Assembly (NCBI RefSeq): GCF_016756615.1
Contig: NZ_AP023262.1
Span: 8,061,501 to 8,125,500 of the forward strand
DNA length: 64,000 bases
Direction: 5' to 3'
DNA from: Mesorhizobium sp. L-8-3
Lineage (GTDB): Bacteria > Pseudomonadota > Alphaproteobacteria > Rhizobiales > Rhizobiaceae
Numbering within the stretch: the first letter of the stretch is position 1; every line of letters starts with the position of its first letter. Shown one piece after another: positions 60,025-64,000 of this stretch. The notes under the pieces are model-generated. The model was not told where the DNA came from, made no database searches, and saw nothing but the letters and a program-made list of their open reading frames with translations. Both the position numbers and the translations under genes were made by a program.

Positions 60025-61233
60025 TCAATTGGCCGGCCACGCGGGCTTGACCACCGGTTCAACCGCCCCCTGAAGGGTGCCCGTGGCCCTCACGCCGTTC
60101 ACCACGCCGTTGTTCCACTGGCCCACCGTCCAGTTGTTGTGGTTGATGTTGTCCTCGAAGTGAATGTCTCCGAGAACGGTCTTGAACGTGCCGGTCTGGA
60201 TTTCCTTGTTGATGGCCTCCTTGTCGAGGCTTCCGACACGCTCCACCGCCTGCTGCAGGATCTCCAGGCTGGCATAGGCGACGGGGCTCGCCCACCAGTC
60301 GGCCTCCTGGCCGGTCGCGTCGAGGTGTTCCTTGCGGTAGGCCTGGAAGTCGGGATCGCCGGCGTTGACGCCGCCCATGATCAGGATGCCATTGGCGGCC
60401 GGGCCGAAGCGTTTGCCAAAACCGTCGAGGTTGCCGCCTACGCTGACGTAGAAAGCGTTGACGTCAAACTTCTGCAACTGCGCCTGCTCGGTCAACGCGA
60501 AGCTGTCCGGCGGATAGGAATAGGCGACGAACGCGTCGGGATTGGCCGCCTTGGCACTGGCGATCACCGGTGCGAGGTCCTGATTGCCGAGCGGATAGGA
60601 CGTCTCGTAGACGATCTCGAAGCCGGCCTCCTGCAGGGCCGGCTTGCCGGTCTTGATCATCTCGAGGCCGAAAGCGTCCGATACGTTGACCAGGGCGACC
60701 TTGTTGCCGATCTTGCCGGCGTCGCGCAGATCCTTGAGCGTGCCAACGATGCCATTGGCGAGCCCCTGCGCCTGGCCGAGCAGCCAGAACGTGTTCGGCC
60801 AGCGCTCGACGAACTGCTCAAGGTCGTTGGCGTTGCCGGTCGAGACAATCTGCGGATAACCGTATTTCGCGATCAGTGGCGCTGTCGCGAGGTTGAGACC
60901 GGTCGAATAGGGCGGAATCAGCAGGTCGACCTTGTCTTCCGTCGCCAGGCGCTGGATGTTCTTGACTGCTTCCTCCGGCGACGACTTGTCGTCATACTCG
61001 ACGATCTCGACCGGCCGCATCTCGTCCCCAACCTTCAGCCCGCCGGCCTTGTTCACCTTTTCGGCCCACAGCTTGATGTTTGGCCAGAGCACGCCCGATG
61101 CTCCACCCGCGACCGGGCCGGTCTTGGCGGCGCTCACACCGATCCTGACCGCCTCTTGCCCGAAGCTCGCGCCGGCCGTGCCGACAGCCAGCGCGGCCGA
61201 GAGCATGAGTAGATTGAAACTGCGTCGCAACAT
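60025..61233 (-). CDS. Branched-chain-type ABC substrate-binding protein (LivK family)
   Basis: 402-aa periplasmic binding protein. MLRRSFNLLMLSAALAVGTAG is a Sec signal with a cut near SFGQEA. The LivK pattern is IGVSAAKTGPVAGGASGVLWPNIKLWAEKVNKAGGLKVG and VEIVEYDDKSSPEEAVKNIQRLATEDKVDLLIPPYST. Binding proteins of this class take up aromatic acids as well as amino acids in alphaproteobacteria, which fits a methoxy-aromatic substrate. The ATG at 61233 follows GGGAGGA. It leads the importer operon, with several operator-like repeats upstream. Confidence 0.92.
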   Translation of the reverse strand: MLRRSFNLLMLSAALAVGTAGASFGQEAVRIGVSAAKTGPVAGGASGVLWPNIKLWAEKVNKAGGLKVGDEMRPVEIVEYDDKSSPEEAVKNIQRLATEDKVDLLIPPYSTGLNLATAPLIAKYGYPQIVSTGNANDLEQFVERWPNTFWLLGQAQGLANGIVGTLKDLRDAGKIGNKVALVNVSDAFGLEMIKTGKPALQEAGFEIVYETSYPLGNQDLAPVIASAKAANPDAFVAYSYPPDSFALTEQAQLQKFDVNAFYVSVGGNLDGFGKRFGPAANGILIMGGVNAGDPDFQAYRKEHLDATGQEADWWASPVAYASLEILQQAVERVGSLDKEAINKEIQTGTFKTVLGDIHFEDNINHNNWTVGQWNNGVVNGVRATGTLQGAVEPVVKPAWPAN

Positions 61234-61355
61234 CGAAATTCCTCCCAATTCTGGTTGCGATGGGACCTTCTCCTGCCCGCTCCTGCGCGGAACAGTCGTC
61301 CATCATTCCACTGCCAAGAAGACTGCTTACGGCATTTTCCTCCAACAAGCTAGCA

Positions 61356-61408
61356 ATTTTCGTAAACACACGGATTTTCGTAATTTTGTCGAACGGCGAT
61401 TTTCTTCG
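61356..61408. promoter_or_regulatory. Direct repeats of ATTTTCG in the LivK promoter region
   Basis: ATTTTCGTAA occurs at 61356-61365 and again at 61374-61383 (18-nt period), followed by GGCGATTTTC at 61395-61404. The last is identical to ten bases in the gntR promoter at 56481. The A+T-rich block stands out from its surroundings and is a likely operator cluster. Confidence 0.5.
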
Positions 61409-61496
61409 CAGGGTATTTCGCGACTTCAACCCCCGGCCGCATGCCCGCCGTTCGGCACGACCGGGCTGACAATCGCCGCTTCATTCGCGTACCAGA

Positions 61497-61513
61497 TAGT
61501 ATACAGATACGAG
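61497..61513. promoter_or_regulatory. Shared operator motif, copy 3 (TAGTATACAGATACGAG)
   Basis: Lies 9-25 nt beyond the metF-like stop codon and about 264 nt before the LivK start. Contains GTAT-N4-ATAC like copy 2. GTACCAG (61489-61495) and CTGGTAC (61514-61520) form a 7-bp inverted repeat around it. Confidence 0.55.
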
Positions 61514-61521
61514 CTGGTACG

Positions 61522-62427
61522 TCAATGAGTTCGGAATTCGAGCCTCGCCGCCGGTCTCTCTTCGCTCGCCCACGATCCACGTTCGTGGAGCCATCTCGAG
61601 GCATTCTTGATGCCGCCGAAGGGGAAGACGTGAAGCTGCTCGATTGCCGAGCCGGGATTCGCGCGAAAGTGTTCCTCCACCGGACTGACAAAGCTTTCGG
61701 GAGAATGGCTCGTTGCCAGCGCCGCCAGCGAGGCCGACCGCTTCTTGAAGAAACTCAGCGAGTTGCCGACTCCGCACACCGCTGCGTATTTCAGCAGCGT
61801 AGTGATCTTGGCGGGTCCGGCGACGCCGAGATGCACCGGCAAGTCTATGCCCAGCCCCGCCAGTCCGTCCGCCCATGCGATGAACTTCTCGGCGTCGAAG
61901 CCGAACTGGGTGACTATGCGAAGACGGGCGCCTGTGCGTTCGCCCCATGCCTGCTTCAGGCGCAAGGCTCCATTCGCCACCTCGTCGGAGAAGTCGCGAC
62001 TGCCCTCCGGATGGCCCGCTATGCCAATCTCGGCGATGCCGTACTTGTCGAGGAAGCCGGTCTCCAGCACGTCCATGGACGAGGAGAAGACGCCGGCCGG
62101 GGTCTTGACGTCGCCACCGATGATGAGCACGTCCCCGACGCCGGCTTCCTCCGCGAGCGCCCTCACCCGCTCTTCCAGGGCAATGCGTGTCGTCTGCCTC
62201 CGGCAGGCGATGTGAGAAACGGCCGTGTAGCCGAGATCGGTGACCCGCCGAGCTGCCCGGACGAGAGTGGGCGTGTCATCGGTGCCGATGTCGGTGATAT
62301 AGACGCGCACCCCCTGCGGAAACAGGCCAGGCAAATCCGGCGAGTCGATCGCCTGGCCGGGTGCCAACTCGGTCGAGGCACCGATGAACTGCGGTCGGGC
62401 CTTGTGCAGGGGTGAAGTCGTGTCCAT
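61522..62427 (-). CDS. metF: Methylenetetrahydrofolate reductase-like protein (MetF)
   Basis: 301-aa TIM-barrel flavoprotein of the MTHFR family. The catalytic Glu is found as E20 in IGASTELAPG, and the Asp near the flavin as D106 in LIIGGDVKTP. The end contains LPVHLGVAGPAKITTLLKYAAVCGVGNSLSFF. Next to THF-dependent demethylases it would work in the oxidative direction, 5-methyl-THF to 5,10-methylene-THF, as in the Sphingobium ligM-metF arrangement. It is 15 nt downstream of purU on the same strand, hence co-transcribed. The family fit is good though the N-terminal motif differs from the enteric enzyme. Confidence 0.85.
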   Translation of the reverse strand: MDTTSPLHKARPQFIGASTELAPGQAIDSPDLPGLFPQGVRVYITDIGTDDTPTLVRAARRVTDLGYTAVSHIACRRQTTRIALEERVRALAEEAGVGDVLIIGGDVKTPAGVFSSSMDVLETGFLDKYGIAEIGIAGHPEGSRDFSDEVANGALRLKQAWGERTGARLRIVTQFGFDAEKFIAWADGLAGLGIDLPVHLGVAGPAKITTLLKYAAVCGVGNSLSFFKKRSASLAALATSHSPESFVSPVEEHFRANPGSAIEQLHVFPFGGIKNASRWLHERGSWASEERPAARLEFRTH

Positions 62428-62442
62428 GCGCGTGCGCTCCTT

Positions 62443-63288
62443 TCAGGCGAAGACGACCGTCTTGCGTCGGTTGAGCAAGACGCGGTCCTGGAGATGGAAG
62501 GCGACCGCGCGCGCAAGCACGCGGCGTTCGATGTCGCGGCCCTTGCGGACCAGGTCTTCCGGACCGTCGGCATGGGTCACGTGCTCGACGTCCTGGGCGA
62601 TGATCGGACCTTCATCCAGGTCCTCGGTGACGTAGTGCGCCGTCGCCCCGATCATCTTGACGCCGCGTTCATGCGCCTGGTGATAGGGTTTGGCTCCCTT
62701 GAAGCCCGGCAGAAAGGAATGGTGGATGTTGATGCAGCGACCGGAAAGCCAGGCGGAGAACTCGTTCGACAGGATCTGCATGTAGCGAGCGAGCACGACG
62801 AGTTCGGCGCCGGTCTCCTCGACCACCTGCCGTATGCGCGCCTCCTGCGCGGCCTTGGTGTCCTTCGTGATCGGGAAGTGATGGAAGGGAACGCCATCGT
62901 CGAGTGTCAGGTTCAGCGCCTCGCGCGGATGGTTCGAGACGACGCCGACCAGTTCCATCGGCAGTTCGCCAATGCGCTGTCGGTAGATCAGGTCGGCCAG
63001 GCAGTGATCGAACTTCGACACCAGGATCAGCACCTTGCGCGGCTGGTTCTCCGGCCGCAGCGTCCATTGCAAGCCGAAGCGTTTGACCTCTTCGGAGAAG
63101 CGGCCGGCGAAATCCTCGATGCCGCTTTCCATCGTGAAGGCCACTCGCATGAAGAACTGGCCGGTCTCGGGGTCGTCGAATTGCTGGGCCGCGGTGATGT
63201 TGCCGCCATGGCCCGCAAGGCGCGTGGCGACGCCGGCGACAATGCCGGGCCGGTTCGTGCATCGAAGCGTGAGCAGGTAGGTCTTCAT
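62443..63288 (-). CDS. purU: Formyltetrahydrofolate deformylase
   Basis: 281-aa enzyme that hydrolyses 10-formyl-THF to formate and THF. Residues 1-80 are an ACT domain (LLTLRCTNRPGIVAGVATRLAGHGGNI), the rest a formyltransferase-type domain with the catalytic triad N187 and H189 in NIHHSFLPGFKG and D225 in EDLDEGPII. The start at 63288 removes an N-terminal stretch lacking homology. It is placed between the second LigM-like gene and metF. It would recycle THF during methyl oxidation, replacing the formyl-THF synthetase found in some related clusters. Confidence 0.93.
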   Translation of the reverse strand: MKTYLLTLRCTNRPGIVAGVATRLAGHGGNITAAQQFDDPETGQFFMRVAFTMESGIEDFAGRFSEEVKRFGLQWTLRPENQPRKVLILVSKFDHCLADLIYRQRIGELPMELVGVVSNHPREALNLTLDDGVPFHHFPITKDTKAAQEARIRQVVEETGAELVVLARYMQILSNEFSAWLSGRCINIHHSFLPGFKGAKPYHQAHERGVKMIGATAHYVTEDLDEGPIIAQDVEHVTHADGPEDLVRKGRDIERRVLARAVAFHLQDRVLLNRRKTVVFA

Positions 63289-63432
63289 GGCTGTATCGTC
63301 TCTTCGGAATTCGTGCGCGTCGTTTTGCTGCGCGGCGGCAATCCAGGCCGCCGCGGCGATCCGCTGCATTCGGAGGAAACAAGAAGGCGCTACTGGTCCG
63401 CCGCAACCCGGGGGCCGCGGCGGGATAGCCGC

Positions 63433-64000
63433 TCAGTCGTTCTTGCGGTAGGTGGTGCGTGCGTGCATGTCGATCGGCGTCGGGTAAACCGTGGCCCGGA
63501 TCTTGAATTGCACGTGATCCTCGACCTGGATCTTGGACGAGGGCTTGGGCTCTCCCCAGACAAGCACCACTTCGGTGCCCGGCTCGGCCGCCGCCGCATC
63601 AAGCACGGCAAGCGACAGCATCGAGCGGTAGTTGGAGGAGTAGCCAGTGTGCAACGAGCGGCCCAGCAGCGCGCCGTCCGCCGACTCCACCCGGTCGTAG
63701 TGGTAGGTGGCGTAGTGCGCGATCGGCAGGTTGAAGTACTTGGCCCCAGGGCCCGGCTGGAACATCGACGCCCAGCACTTCGCCGTGTCCTCGGCATTCC
63801 ACTTGAGTGTGACCTTCTTGCGGACCTCCGTCTGACGCGCTGCAACCTGTGCTTCGAGCGCTGCGCGGCCGATAAAGTCGTGGTCGAACTTCACGATGCG
63901 GCCGTAGCCGACATCGTAGGGGCTGAAGTAGTAGTCCTCGATGTTATCGGAGAAGAAGCTGCCGCCCAGTGACACCTTGGCGTCGATCTCGTCGGCGGCG
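63433..64000 (-). CDS. Second LigM/DesA-like THF-dependent O-demethylase (partial)
   Basis: C-terminal about 189 residues of a GcvT-family O-demethylase homologue; the N-terminus is beyond the window. The visible part matches LigM more closely than the first copy does: SLGGSFFSDNIEDYYFSPYDVGYGRIVKFDHDFIGRAALEA and VLDAAAAEPGTEVVLVWGEP. The frame is open to the window edge. It heads the purU-metF operon. Having two diverged demethylase genes suggests two substrates or two methoxy positions. Confidence 0.87.
   Translation of the reverse strand, partial: AADEIDAKVSLGGSFFSDNIEDYYFSPYDVGYGRIVKFDHDFIGRAALEAQVAARQTEVRKKVTLKWNAEDTAKCWASMFQPGPGAKYFNLPIAHYATYHYDRVESADGALLGRSLHTGYSSNYRSMLSLAVLDAAAAEPGTEVVLVWGEPKPSSKIQVEDHVQFKIRATVYPTPIDMHARTTYRKND

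Noticed and set aside
1-64000. tRNA, rRNA, CRISPR array, replication origin
   Set aside because: I saw no cloverleaf-like gene, no regularly spaced repeats and no origin-type iteron cluster; short genes of this kind could still be missed by eye.

Overview
This 64 kb window reads as a catabolic and transport-rich stretch of an alphaproteobacterial chromosome or megaplasmid, most likely Hyphomicrobiales (Mesorhizobium/Aminobacter-like). The grounds are high G+C, dense co-directional operons with ATGA start/stop overlaps, many solute-uptake systems of every major class, and two intergenic palindromic repeats of the RIME-like kind common in rhizobia. No rRNA, tRNA or CRISPR array was seen.

Layout. 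(1) 1-5.1 kb, minus strand: a sugar-type ABC importer (permease cut by the window edge, Tat-exported binding protein), a PHP-type metallohydrolase and an AraR-like GntR regulator. (2) 5.2-12.1 kb, plus strand: a nitrate/sulfonate/taurine-type ABC importer, two Gfo/Idh/MocA oxidoreductases and a glucokinase. TACAA-type operator candidates flank the regulator and link blocks 1 and 2. (3) 12.1-19.7 kb: acyl-CoA synthetase, fumarylacetoacetase-family hydrolase and TetR regulator, divergent from a TRAP transporter (P-Q-M) plus an MBL hydrolase. (4) 19.8-21.6 kb: glutathione transferase and LysR regulator. (5) 21.8-24.6 kb: a probable sulfide/persulfide unit: an ArsR-rhodanese fusion, an MBL persulfide-dioxygenase-like protein and an MFS carrier. 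(6) 24.7-27.3 kb: a YggT-like protein and a two-subunit Na+/solute symporter with an EF-hand-like loop. (7) 27.4-32.3 kb: small and secreted proteins of unknown role, an MFS carrier and an ABM monooxygenase. (8) 32.7-38.0 kb: polar amino-acid ABC importer, RpiR regulator and an N-acylamino-acid racemase-like enolase-superfamily enzyme.

(9) 38.2-43.7 kb is an eroded accessory segment. It holds HxlR, OsmC and GlxA-type genes interleaved with the remains of an IS3-family transposase, a DUF1254/DUF1214 protein and the C-terminal third of an ICE-type strawberry-notch helicase. (10) 43.8-48.0 kb is a tripartite tricarboxylate transporter operon (TctB-TctA-OYE-TctC) whose binding-protein gene carries a frameshift. 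(11) 48.2-51.7 kb is a glutaryl-CoA dehydrogenase/CaiB CoA-transferase pair with a divergent LysR.

(12) 51.8-64.0 kb is the most interesting region: a tetrahydrofolate (THF)-dependent demethylation locus. Two LigM/DesA-like GcvT-family O-demethylase homologues bracket folB, folK, a metF-like reductase, purU, a complete branched-chain-type ABC importer, a leaderless NMT1-like binding-protein homologue and a GntR/FCD regulator. The genes suggest a route in which an imported methoxylated compound gives its methyl group to THF, MetF oxidises methyl-THF, and PurU releases formate to regenerate THF, with FolB/FolK supporting the folate pool. Three promoters in the locus share the motif TAGTNTNNNGATAC, and the first demethylase gene appears to have a roughly 265-nt structured leader. 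These links are inference from sequence and context.
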